A stretch of 64,000 nt of DNA from Lacrimispora defluvii. GTDB taxonomy: Bacteria > Bacillota > Clostridia > Lachnospirales > Lachnospiraceae. Shown piece after piece: positions 40,390 through 48,775 of this stretch. The notes below the pieces were generated by a model. It saw only the letters and a list, made by a program, of their open reading frames with translations. It was not told the DNA's origin and ran no database searches. The stretch spans positions 80,105 to 144,104 of the forward strand of contig JAAOXG010000019.1 in the NCBI GenBank assembly GCA_013036995.1. Direction: 5' to 3'. Both the position numbers and the translations under genes were made by a program. Position 1 is the first letter of the stretch; every line of letters begins with the position of its first letter.

Positions 40390-40752
40390 ATGATTAGAAG
40401 AATGCCAACCCATTGTGGGGATGAAACTTGTTCGTCATGTGTCGTTGCAGGAGATTACATTTTCCTGGCACACCATGGAGGTGGACAAGACAAAGAGGAT
40501 ATTATTTACCAAATGAGAAACACGTTCGAAGGAATGAAGAAAACGCTTGCTTCTGTTAATGCAACTCTTGATGATATGGTTCAGATAAATCTTTACCTCA
40601 GAGATATTTCGGATTTTAGGGTGGCAGCTGATGTTTTTTTAGAATACTTTAAGAATGGGGCACCTGCAAGAATGACAACAACAACGGAATTTGTTGGCAA
40701 GAATTGTTTGTGCCAAATGGATGGGATTGCATATAAAAATTGCAGTAATTAA
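40390..40752 (+). CDS. RidA/YjgF-family protein
   Basis: This 120-residue protein has the RidA fold: VVAGDYIFLAHHGGGQ near 20-35, then QMRNTFEGMKKTLASVNATL and a C-terminal half with VDMVQINLYLRDISDF-type and PARMTTTTEFVG. RidA enzymes deaminate reactive enamines. The usual substrate-binding Arg (here PARM) is present. The N-terminus with several Cys (DETCSSC) is unusual. Own Shine-Dalgarno (GGAGAAGGAG). Confidence 0.85.
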   Translation: MIRRMPTHCGDETCSSCVVAGDYIFLAHHGGGQDKEDIIYQMRNTFEGMKKTLASVNATLDDMVQINLYLRDISDFRVAADVFLEYFKNGAPARMTTTTEFVGKNCLCQMDGIAYKNCSN

Positions 40753-40880
40753 ATTATTTATATAGCTAACATCAGTCTGGGCATGCATAATGTGATTCCT
40801 CGCTTTTATCAAAGCACCCGTGTATAATTTTATTTTGTATTGTCAATCCTAATTTCATTATTATGAGAGAAGGTAGTAAT

Positions 40881-42014
40881 ATGAAAGCAATTGTTTATGA
40901 GGGTGTGAAGCAGGTTAATGTGGCTAAAGTAGATGATCCCAAGATTGAAAAAGCAGATGATCTTATTTTAAAAGTTACTTCCACTGCAATTTGTGGATCG
41001 GATTTGCATTTAATACATGGCATGATTCCCAATATGCCACATGGATTTATTTTAGGACATGAGACTATGGGTATAGTGGAAGAAACGGGTAAAGAAGTAA
41101 CAAAAATAAAAAAGGGAGATAGGATAATTGTCCCATTTCCAGTTTCTTGTGGTCATTGCTGGTTTTGCAAACATGATTTATGGAGTCAATGCGATAATTC
41201 CAATCCTAATGGTGAAGCAGGTGGAATATTTGGATACAGTAATACTTATGGTGGGTATGATGGTGGTCAGGCTGAATATCTCAGAGTACCCTATTCAAAT
41301 GTAGGCCCAACAATAGTACCGGAAGAACTTTCAGATGAACAGGTGTTATTTTTAACAGATATATTGCCAACATCTTATTGGGGGATAGATATTAGCGGCA
41401 TGAAAAAAGATGATACTGTTGTTATATTAGGATGTGGCCCTGTAGGGCTTTTGTCTATAAAATGGGCTGCCTTTATGGGTGCCAGGCGAATTATTGCCGT
41501 AGATAATGTTGACTACAGATTAAAACATGCAAGGCTGTATGGTGTAGAAACTCTGAATTTTGAAGAGTATGATAATACAGGAGAGCATATTAAGGAAATT
41601 ACACATGGCGGAGCAGATGTAGTTATTGATTGCGTAGGTATGGATGGTAAGAAGAGCACATTTGAAAAGGTAGAAACAGTACTTAAGCTACAAGGAGGAT
41701 CTAAATCAGCAATTGAAATAGCTTCCCAGTCAGTTAGAAAAGGAGGTACTGTTGTTTTAGTCGGCGTCTATGGTTCTAAATATAATATGTTTCCTCTTGG
41801 TGATTTCTTCTCTAGAAATATCACACTAAAAATGGGACAGTGCCCTGCCCACGCATATGTTGACCGTATAATGAATCTTATTAAATCAGAAAAATTTGAT
41901 GCTACAGATATTATAACCCATCGACTTCCTTTGAGTGAGGGCAAGAAAGCTTATGAATTTTTTGATAAAAAAATAGATAACTGCATTAAAGTTATACTAA
42001 AACCAGGCTTATAG
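40881..42014 (+). CDS. Zinc-dependent alcohol dehydrogenase (glutathione-independent formaldehyde-dehydrogenase type)
   Basis: This 377-residue medium-chain dehydrogenase has catalytic-zinc residues (Cys in AICGSDLHLIHG, GHETMGIVEE) and a partial structural-zinc site (SCGHCWFCKHDLWSQC). The Rossmann motif is VVILGCGPVGLLSI. The long loop with PNGEAGGIFGYSNTYGGYDG and the final segments resemble Pseudomonas-type formaldehyde dehydrogenases and threonine-dehydrogenase-like enzymes. Substrate is not certain. ATG 40881 sits behind AGAAGG. Confidence 0.85.
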   Translation: MKAIVYEGVKQVNVAKVDDPKIEKADDLILKVTSTAICGSDLHLIHGMIPNMPHGFILGHETMGIVEETGKEVTKIKKGDRIIVPFPVSCGHCWFCKHDLWSQCDNSNPNGEAGGIFGYSNTYGGYDGGQAEYLRVPYSNVGPTIVPEELSDEQVLFLTDILPTSYWGIDISGMKKDDTVVILGCGPVGLLSIKWAAFMGARRIIAVDNVDYRLKHARLYGVETLNFEEYDNTGEHIKEITHGGADVVIDCVGMDGKKSTFEKVETVLKLQGGSKSAIEIASQSVRKGGTVVLVGVYGSKYNMFPLGDFFSRNITLKMGQCPAHAYVDRIMNLIKSEKFDATDIITHRLPLSEGKKAYEFFDKKIDNCIKVILKPGL

Positions 42015-42046
42015 TGTTTTTATAATGCCAGGCAAAATAATTCGAT

Positions 42047-42074
42047 AAAAATATACCGGGGTTTATACCCCGGT
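42047..42074 (-). terminator. Terminator for the small zinc-ribbon gene
   Basis: ACCGGGG pairs with CCCCGGT around TTTATA; on the minus strand ATATTTTTAT follows. It lies between two convergent genes. Confidence 0.75.
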
Positions 42075-42097
42075 AAAAAAATAACTTAATCACTTCT

Positions 42098-42313
42098 TTA
42101 CCCGTGGAAAAGCATACCACATTCTTCACAATATAACCAAGTGACTTTATTTCTAATATTATTTGGCGTTTTAATTCTCCTCGCATTCGCTTTATCATAT
42201 CCACAAATAGGGCATATAAATTCAGTTTCTCCATACCAATCTATTTTCTCTAAGGCATTTAGACCGGTCTCAAGAAAAGTTAAGCATTCATTATTTTCAC
42301 AATTATTTAGCAT
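42098..42313 (-). CDS. Small zinc-ribbon protein
   Basis: This 71-residue protein carries CPICGYDKANARRI and YCEECGMLFHG, a C-x2-C pair set about 27 residues apart, typical of zinc ribbons. ATG 42313 follows AAGGAG. It is a single gene with its own terminator. Function unknown. Confidence 0.7.
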   Translation of the reverse strand: MLNNCENNECLTFLETGLNALEKIDWYGETEFICPICGYDKANARRIKTPNNIRNKVTWLYCEECGMLFHG

Positions 42314-42438
42314 TAGTTTGACTCCTTAGCAAAATATAGTAAAATTTGTCTTTCTATAGTATATCATAATTCCTGTTAATATGCAAACATTTGTTCGAAT
42401 ACATTAATAAATTATAGCAATTGGCGCCTGATCATAGT

Positions 42439-43722
42439 TTAAAGCTTTATGATGTGGTATAGAGTATTAATAACAAACCACATTTGTGCGTCAAACTTCA
42501 TTATGGTCCAAAGAGATAGACCCTGGAGATTGAATTCCGTAACCAGCATGGATCGTGCGTCAAAACTTCTTGCGTCTTTAAACCATATGACGTGTAAAGT
42601 TCCATCACTATCTTTATAGTAGAAATAGGGAGATTGTGCAGGTTCATTAAATTGTATTATTATATTGTTATTTGATGCCATTTGAACCGCATCATTATTG
42701 GTTACTACTGTGGCCCCTGTAGCTCCAGGTATATAAGGAAGTGGCCAATCATAGCCAACTGTAGTGATTCCGAGAAATATTTTTTCAGATGGAATAATAC
42801 TCACTGCATAATTTAATAATTCGGTCAGTATATTAACGGGAAAAACCGAGCTTGGATATCCGAATGTTCTTGCCCAATCATATGAAGCAAATATAACCCC
42901 ATCAACAAATTCTGATAATTTTGAATAGTCCAGCCTTTCCAGTGTAATGCCAGAATTATCAATGTTGATGACTGGTGTTATAGTAACCAGTATTCTATAA
43001 CCTTCTGAGCGGAATATTTCAGAAGCTTTCTTTAAATACTCTGAAAGGTTGTTAATGTTGTCATAATTAATATCTTCAATATATATGTTTATACCATAGT
43101 ATCCTTTTGCTTTTAATATTTGAAGAGAGTTTTCAATTAAGCGGTCTTGTATGGAGGGATTATTTAAAATATTATAGTTCACTTCACGATTAACCAATCC
43201 ATCAGCTGTGATGGTCGAAACAAACATGATTGGTGCAACACCATAAGAAATTGCAAGTTGGATTAGTTCAGTATCGTCTGCAGCAGGGATTATTTCCCCC
43301 TCTTGTGTAGCTCTATAATTAAATATTGTTAGGTATGTTAGAAAAGGAAGAGTTTTTATTAAAACTGATTTATCTATATAAGAAAAAATATATCCGCTGG
43401 TAGCTACGGCTCTTGTTCTGTTTGTTTGGTACTTTATAACAATTATTTCACCTGCATGGAGATATTCCTGATCTGAAAGATAGGGATTATTCCTTATAAT
43501 TTCCATGGGTGAAACATTGTATAATACTGCAATACTCTCCAAAGAATCTCCAGGCTGGATTTTGTAGGTGATTTCAGGCTGTACTATTAATATGGTTTGG
43601 CCAATTGCCAAATTTTCCGGATTTGTGATACCGTTTTCCATTATTAATCTTTCAGCAGAGATCTTATAATATTCTGATATTGAATTAATGGTTTCACCGG
43701 ACTGAACGACGTGTATGATCAT
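42439..43722 (-). CDS. LysM-LysM-GH18 protein (SleL/YaaH-like spore wall enzyme)
   Basis: This 427-residue protein has two LysM repeats (residues 1-47 and 51-97) that bind peptidoglycan, then a GH18 barrel (about 105-425). SleL/YaaH proteins cut cortex fragments at germination. The catalytic Glu is kept (E216 in GINIYIEDINY) but the Asp two residues before it, needed for substrate-assisted catalysis, is Tyr214. There is no signal peptide, usual for spore-coat proteins. Activity may be reduced or altered. Confidence 0.88.
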   Translation of the reverse strand: MIIHVVQSGETINSISEYYKISAERLIMENGITNPENLAIGQTILIVQPEITYKIQPGDSLESIAVLYNVSPMEIIRNNPYLSDQEYLHAGEIIVIKYQTNRTRAVATSGYIFSYIDKSVLIKTLPFLTYLTIFNYRATQEGEIIPAADDTELIQLAISYGVAPIMFVSTITADGLVNREVNYNILNNPSIQDRLIENSLQILKAKGYYGINIYIEDINYDNINNLSEYLKKASEIFRSEGYRILVTITPVINIDNSGITLERLDYSKLSEFVDGVIFASYDWARTFGYPSSVFPVNILTELLNYAVSIIPSEKIFLGITTVGYDWPLPYIPGATGATVVTNNDAVQMASNNNIIIQFNEPAQSPYFYYKDSDGTLHVIWFKDARSFDARSMLVTEFNLQGLSLWTIMKFDAQMWFVINTLYHIIKL

Positions 43723-43906
43723 AGTTCACCTCAAATGATACAATTAATGAAATTATATGCTGTCCTAATCTCTTTTTATGATATAATAAATAATGTGACT
43801 ATTTAAGTAAAGAATAATTGAAATAAAAACGATATCAAAAAAGCTTCAAGACTGATGGAGGAGTATCCTCTACCAGCATGTATTCAAAATAAATTAAGAA
43901 AGCAGA

Positions 43907-44488
43907 ATGGATAGTTTTATGAATTATATGGGAGATTCCGCCTGGTGGAGAGACCGGTTTAAAAGCAGAAAGCTGGAAATTATGAGTCATGAAAAATGCC
44001 TGGAAGAGGATATGTCTTATTTTCCTTTAAAAGGGAAAATTCTTGATATTGCCTGTGGAGATGGAAGAAATTCCATCTATCTGGCTCGTTTGGGCTATGA
44101 GGTACTTGCCGTTGATTTTTGTAAAGAAGCGATAAACCGGTTGACCTACTTTGCTAATAAGGAAAATCTGAAAATCAGAACCAGGATAGTAGATCTGTCA
44201 CAAGACAGCTTAAATACATTAGAGGAAAAGTTTGACGGGATTATAATCAATCATTATAAACCAACGCCGCGGCTGTTAAAAGATTTTGAGGATATACAGA
44301 ATAAAAATGGATTGCTGTGGTTAAATGGTTTTCGAACAATTCCATTTGATAACCCAGATGTAAAAGAGAGTGATATTATGCTGGATGAGGAATTTGAATT
44401 ATTGGATAAGAATGTACTTTTAGACAAAAAAATTTATGAAATTAATCAAAGAGAATTTGTCAGATATTTATGGCGTATTCAGCTGTAA
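43907..44488 (+). CDS. Class I SAM-dependent methyltransferase
   Basis: This 193-residue protein carries motif I ILDIACGDGRNSIYLARLGY (about 41-60) and motif II EVLAVDFCKEAI. The last third (RRLLKDFED-like region, WLNGFRTIPFDN) varies. The family resembles tellurite/thiopurine methyltransferases and small-molecule enzymes, so the substrate cannot be told. It is flanked by unrelated genes. Confidence 0.8.
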   Translation: MDSFMNYMGDSAWWRDRFKSRKLEIMSHEKCLEEDMSYFPLKGKILDIACGDGRNSIYLARLGYEVLAVDFCKEAINRLTYFANKENLKIRTRIVDLSQDSLNTLEEKFDGIIINHYKPTPRLLKDFEDIQNKNGLLWLNGFRTIPFDNPDVKESDIMLDEEFELLDKNVLLDKKIYEINQREFVRYLWRIQL

Positions 44489-44515
44489 TACTGGAGTTGA
44501 TATTTCCTATTTAGT

Positions 44516-44550
44516 TATAAAAAACTACTAACTAAGAAAGTTAGTAGTTT
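44516..44550 (-). terminator. Terminator of the cold-shock operon
   Basis: A perfect 12-bp stem (AAACTACTAACT / AGTTAGTAGTTT) is followed on the minus strand by six T's. It lies 40 nt past the last gene of the operon. Confidence 0.85.
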
Positions 44551-44591
44551 CAGACTGTAGACCTAAAAATATAAGCGGGCTGTAAATTAGA

Positions 44592-44813
44592 TTATTGTTC
44601 CAAAGATTGTCCTGTTATTTCGCACCCAACCGTTTCAATACAGGACTTTATTAAATTTTCATCTGCTGATTGATTGTATCCAACCTCAATAGAGCCTCGC
44701 GCTACATCTATATTTACCATAGATACTCCGTTAATTTTATCTAATGCATTTTTAAGCTGGGTTTTGATTTCGGAATTCTGTATTCCTGATGTTTCATAAT
44801 GAATTCTATTCAT
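44592..44813 (-). CDS. HMA-fold protein without metal-binding cysteines
   Basis: This 73-residue protein has the ferredoxin-like heavy-metal-associated pattern (IKTQLKNALDKINGVSMVNI, then DVARGSIEVGYNQS, LIKSCIETVGCEI) but lacks the CxxC that binds metal after the first strand; the matching position reads SGIQNSE. It may have a different ligand or a structural role. It is the last gene of a three-gene minus-strand operon. Confidence 0.7.
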   Translation of the reverse strand: MNRIHYETSGIQNSEIKTQLKNALDKINGVSMVNIDVARGSIEVGYNQSADENLIKSCIETVGCEITGQSLEQ

Positions 44814-44831
44814 AATAAGCTCCTTGTATTT

Positions 44832-45044
44832 TTAATCATTTTTCTGGACATTTAAGGCGCTTAAGCCTTTCTCATCCTGTCTGATGTCAAAGTTAACAGA
44901 CTCTCCTTCATGAAGATCCTTATTATGAGTCTTTTCTTTTACTTGTGAATGATGTACGAAAACATCCTGACCATCATTGGTTGAGATAAAGCCATAGCCT
45001 CTTTCGTTATCAAACCATTTAACAACACCAGTGTAATTAGACAT
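44832..45044 (-). CDS. csp: Cold-shock protein (CspA family)
   Basis: This 70-residue single OB-fold protein has RNP1 GYGFIST and RNP2 VFVHHSQV. It binds single-stranded RNA/DNA and melts structures at low temperature. The C-terminus ends ALNVQKND. It follows the 47-residue gene by 18 nt and precedes the HMA-like gene. A second csp lies at 63.6 kb. Confidence 0.93.
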   Translation of the reverse strand: MSNYTGVVKWFDNERGYGFISTNDGQDVFVHHSQVKEKTHNKDLHEGESVNFDIRQDEKGLSALNVQKND

Positions 45045-45062
45045 GGTTAAATCCTCCCATCC

Positions 45063-45206
45063 TTATCTTTTAGAATTATCTTCTTTTAAACCAAATACAG
45101 CTCTGGCGCTTTCCGCCTGAGGATTGTGATTGATATGCTTGGAATGAAAGGTGCCATCTTCTTTTTTGTGATTGCTAGTGCTTTTCTTAGAATTATCTCT
45201 GCTCAT
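45063..45206 (-). CDS. 47-residue hydrophilic protein ahead of csp
   Basis: ATG 45206 follows AAAGGAG. The product is very polar and His/Lys/Ser-rich (MSRDNSKKSTSNHKKEDGTF, then HINHNPQAESARAVFGLKED). Such small proteins resemble spore or stress peptides. The short gap to csp suggests one transcript. Likely disordered; function unknown. Confidence 0.6.
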   Translation of the reverse strand: MSRDNSKKSTSNHKKEDGTFHSKHINHNPQAESARAVFGLKEDNSKR

Positions 45207-45262
45207 TTTTTTTCTCCTTTTCTTGTTGTCTTTTTTAGTATGCTACAGATGCTAAAATAAAA

Positions 45263-45850
45263 TCATAAGATAAGCCACCATATAATGGTAGCAATTCCTG
45301 CTCCAATCATACAGCAAGTTGTGTCGTTCATAGTATCCACAAGACCGGCTGGTTGAATTGCTTTTTCTGGCATATGATTTACTGAGGCATGAATTTTCTG
45401 CCAACGCTGGGCATTCCCATGTGTGAGACAATCACTTACATATTCAAGGACTTCCCATATTACATGGAGTGTAATGGAAAATGTAAATCCAAACAGAAGA
45501 AATATTATTTTTTTTGAATCGGGATTTATCTTAATTATTGCTGTTCCAAATCCGGTAAATCCAATCCCGGAAAGAAAATGAATGGTCCGGTCCCACCACC
45601 AGTACCGATCGTAATAACCCAGGCTACTGCCAAGATATAATGCCATTAATAAAACAATCAGGTAGATCATGGTGCTATAGGAATCTATGACTATCCCCAG
45701 AAACCGGTTTGCCATGCCAGGCAGATAAGATAATACAAATACCAATATAAGAGAACCGATAATTTTGTATTTTTTCTTAATTAAATAGAACAATGCCAAA
45801 GCAATTGATAAACAGCGGAAAACAAGCTGAAATAAATTTATAATATGCAT
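45263..45850 (-). CDS. Integral membrane protein, DUF2238-like
   Basis: This 195-residue protein has about five membrane spans and a conserved-looking centre WWWDRTIHFLSGIGFTGFG and ITLHVIWEVLEYVSD, with charged residues inside spans, as in the YjdF/DUF2238 group. ATG 45850 is chosen for GAGGTG. The last span is at the extreme C-terminus. Role unknown. Confidence 0.7.
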   Translation of the reverse strand: MHIINLFQLVFRCLSIALALFYLIKKKYKIIGSLILVFVLSYLPGMANRFLGIVIDSYSTMIYLIVLLMALYLGSSLGYYDRYWWWDRTIHFLSGIGFTGFGTAIIKINPDSKKIIFLLFGFTFSITLHVIWEVLEYVSDCLTHGNAQRWQKIHASVNHMPEKAIQPAGLVDTMNDTTCCMIGAGIATIIWWLIL

Positions 45851-46010
45851 ATAGTCACCTCGAAATGAAGTATGTACGATTGTAAGAGGAGTATGCAAGT
45901 GAGTTTTAAAAAAGAGGAATCTTCTTTTACAGCAGACTGGTATTAAATACATTTTCCCAAACATAAAATGATATGATCCCAGTGCATTGTAAAGGTGAGG
46001 CTGAACTGTT

Positions 46011-47408
46011 ATGAATTATGAAAAAATGAGCGCTTGTGAAAAGCGGGAGGCCATAGAACTCCTGGGTATCATAGTGGTAGCAGTGTTGTTATTGTACTTA
46101 CTCATTTCTTATTACTTTACCAGCCATTTCTTTTTTTCTACGACTATAAACGGAGCAGATGTATCATTAAAGAACGAAAGACAGGCGGATCAAAGTATAA
46201 GAAGATACACGGAGAATTATAAGCTCCTTCTGATTGAGCGAGAAGGTAAATCGGATGAGATTACCGGGCAGGAAGCAGGACTGGAATACAAGAATAAAAT
46301 ATATGTAAAAGAAGCACTTAATGAGCAGAAAGCACTTCAATGGATTGGATCATTATTTAAAAAACAGGAATTTCTTTCGGGAGATTTATTTTTCTATAAT
46401 GAGAACAAGCTTAATTTAACCTTGAATCAGTTAAATTGCTTTAAACAGGCAAAAATAGAACCTGAAAATGTGTCTTATCAATATACAGACGGACATTATC
46501 AGATGGTAAAAGAAATTTACGGTAATCGGGTTGAAAAAGAAAAACTGAAAGCTGCTGTGACAGACAGCCTTTTTAAAGGAGAAACAAAACTTGATCTGGA
46601 TGCAAATTTCTGTTACATAAATCCCGTATATACCATGAAATCCCCTAAAGCCTATAAAACCCTGAGACATTTAAATAAATGCGCTTCTACACATGTCACT
46701 TATCTTTTTGGCAGTAAAAGAGAAGTGGTTGACGGGAATGTGATACAGCACTGGATTGCCGTAGATGAGAATCTGGATATTATACTGGATAAAGATAAAG
46801 TCAGGGCCTATGTGAAAGCTTTGGGGAAGAAATATGATACAGTAGGCGTGAAACGAAGTTTTAAAACGTCTCTCGGAACAACGGTGGATATAGAAGGGGG
46901 AATCTATGGGTGGAAAATTGATGAGGAAGCTGAAACATCGGCACTGGCGGAAAATATTAACTCAGGACGGACTCTTATAAAAGAACCGGCTTATATTCAA
47001 AAAGCAGTATCCAGAGCCGGTAATGAAATTGGGGAAACATATGTGGAGATAAATATAACCAGACAGCATATGTGGTTCTACAAGGATGGCAGACTCATTG
47101 CCCAGGGACCGGTGGTTACGGGAAACCCAAATAGAGGTAATGCCACAGTAACCGGAGCTTACATGCTTAATTATAAACAGGAAGGTGCAGTGCTGTCCGG
47201 ACCTGGCTACGAAGCCGGTGTCCAGTACTGGATGCCCTTTTACGGAAATATCGGAATTCACGACGCGAAATGGAGGCGTGCTTTTGGGGGAGAGATTTAT
47301 AAAAAGAATGGAACTCATGGCTGCGTGAATGCCCCCTATTATCTTGCTAAAACAATATATAAACACATAGAATCCGGTATTCCCATCATTTGTTATGAAG
47401 AGAAATAA
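46011..47408 (+). CDS. L,D-transpeptidase with membrane anchor and PG-binding domain
   Basis: This 465-residue protein has an N-terminal span (about 17-40), one or two PG_binding_4-type domains (about 60-310), and a YkuD catalytic domain (about 335-465). The active site HDAKWRRAFGG ... GTHGCVNAP has the required His and Cys. It makes 3-3 cross-links or attaches proteins to peptidoglycan outside the cell. Single gene, own Shine-Dalgarno (AAGGTGAGG). Confidence 0.92.
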   Translation: MNYEKMSACEKREAIELLGIIVVAVLLLYLLISYYFTSHFFFSTTINGADVSLKNERQADQSIRRYTENYKLLLIEREGKSDEITGQEAGLEYKNKIYVKEALNEQKALQWIGSLFKKQEFLSGDLFFYNENKLNLTLNQLNCFKQAKIEPENVSYQYTDGHYQMVKEIYGNRVEKEKLKAAVTDSLFKGETKLDLDANFCYINPVYTMKSPKAYKTLRHLNKCASTHVTYLFGSKREVVDGNVIQHWIAVDENLDIILDKDKVRAYVKALGKKYDTVGVKRSFKTSLGTTVDIEGGIYGWKIDEEAETSALAENINSGRTLIKEPAYIQKAVSRAGNEIGETYVEINITRQHMWFYKDGRLIAQGPVVTGNPNRGNATVTGAYMLNYKQEGAVLSGPGYEAGVQYWMPFYGNIGIHDAKWRRAFGGEIYKKNGTHGCVNAPYYLAKTIYKHIESGIPIICYEEK

Positions 47409-47512
47409 TGAGTATATAATATTTCATTCTATGTAGACTTCCAACCCGGTCTATGATAAAATGCAACTGGCGGATTAACGCTTTTACTTCATTTAAGATA
47501 AAGGGGATAGAG

Positions 47513-48082
47513 ATGGCTAAATTATATTTCAGATATGGGGCGATGGGCAGTTCAAAGACAGCAAACGCACTGATGACCAGATATAATTTTATAGAAAAGG
47601 GAAAACAGGTGCTGCTGGTAAAGCCGGATATTGAAACCAGAGATGGGATAAACAAGATCCGATCAAGGATTGGCCTGGAGGCTGAATGCATTGTATGGTC
47701 TGAGTTGGAGAAATATGATTGGGAGCAGCTGAAAAAATCCGATGTTATTATCATAGATGAAGCACAGTTTCTTGCAGAAGCAGATATTGATAAGCTGGCT
47801 TATATCGTAGACCAGTATGAGATACCGGTTTTTTGCTATGGTCTTCGAACGGATTTCACATCCCATCTTTTTCCTGGCTCCAAACGTCTCATGGAACTGG
47901 CTGATGAGATCACGGAATTAAAGACCGTCTGCTGGTGCGGCAATCGGGCAGGAATGACAGCAAGGATCGATGGAAGCGGTAAAGTTGTGAGAAACGGAGA
48001 ACAGATCCTGATGGGAGCAAACGATAAATATGTATCTCTGTGCAGGAAACATTATAATGAAGGAAAAGTCAGGCCGGAATGA
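47513..48082 (+). CDS. tdk: Thymidine kinase
   Basis: This 189-residue enzyme phosphorylates thymidine. It has Walker A GAMGSSKT (9-16), the DEAQFL segment, the lasso-loop substrate region (CYGLRTDFTSHLFPGSKRLM) and the zinc site (CWCGN ... CRKHY). ATG 47513 is used since the upstream in-frame ATG has no Shine-Dalgarno. Length is normal for type II enzymes. Confidence 0.94.
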   Translation: MAKLYFRYGAMGSSKTANALMTRYNFIEKGKQVLLVKPDIETRDGINKIRSRIGLEAECIVWSELEKYDWEQLKKSDVIIIDEAQFLAEADIDKLAYIVDQYEIPVFCYGLRTDFTSHLFPGSKRLMELADEITELKTVCWCGNRAGMTARIDGSGKVVRNGEQILMGANDKYVSLCRKHYNEGKVRPE

Positions 48083-48096
48083 AAGAGAATTGGTTG

Positions 48097-48633
48097 TTAT
48101 TTTAACAAATCATAGAAACTCCTGATATCAGGATTATAAGTATCTGCTTTCAATAAAATTATGGTTTCTTCCAGGGAAGAAATTAAAGGAATAAAAATAA
48201 TCCAGAGCGGTATGTACCCCAGAATAACAGCTGCGGGGCATGCAAAAAAGAAGATGACTCCGGATAATTTATTTCCAATGGTGTGGAGGATACCTGGCAT
48301 ACCAAATTTTTTTCTTGTAATATACAAATTAAAAAAACGGATCAGTGCGATCAGGATTGCTCCTAATATAATAGGCGCCGGTATCTTGAGTCTGTAAGAA
48401 AGCAGCATTTTGAAAAATGCGGCAAAAAAGAATATAAAATCAGCCAGGCTGTCCAGTCTGGCTCCTTTTTTGGTTTGCCAAGTAAATTTCCTTGCAAGAA
48501 AGCCGTCAAGGACATCGCTTATTCCACAGATAAAATAGATCACTAGAAAAAGACTCCAGTTATTCGTTATAAAAAATAAAAGGACAGACAGGATCAGTCG
48601 GATCAGTGTAATATAGTTAGGAATATTTTTCAT
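48097..48633 (-). CDS. CDP-alcohol phosphatidyltransferase (PgsA-like)
   Basis: This 178-residue membrane enzyme has the family motif D-x2-DG-x2-AR-x8-G-x3-D-x3-D, read in ISDVLDGFLARKFTWQTKKG and then ARLDSLADF. Five or six membrane spans are visible. It probably makes phosphatidylglycerol phosphate or a related lipid; the exact alcohol cannot be read. ATG 48633 follows GGAGAATTATT. Converges with tdk. Confidence 0.88.
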   Translation of the reverse strand: MKNIPNYITLIRLILSVLLFFITNNWSLFLVIYFICGISDVLDGFLARKFTWQTKKGARLDSLADFIFFFAAFFKMLLSYRLKIPAPIILGAILIALIRFFNLYITRKKFGMPGILHTIGNKLSGVIFFFACPAAVILGYIPLWIIFIPLISSLEETIILLKADTYNPDIRSFYDLLK

Positions 48634-48705
48634 AATAATTCTCCATAGCAGGGAAAATAACTTTCCTCTTAACTATGGCACAGAACGCCTTTGTTGTCAA
48701 TCACA

Positions 48706-48748
48706 GGGATAAACGAAACCTGATGGTATACCAGGTTTCGTTTATCCC
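48706..48748. repeat. Perfect 17-bp inverted repeat
   Basis: GGGATAAACGAAACCTG and CAGGTTTCGTTTATCCC are perfectly complementary with a 9-nt loop. There is no T-run on either strand. It lies between the ketopantoate-reductase stop and the phosphatidyltransferase promoter region. It may terminate, or be a protein-binding or mobile-repeat remnant. Confidence 0.7.
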
Positions 48749-48775
48749 CATTCTTCCGGTTCCGTGGAGGGTTTA

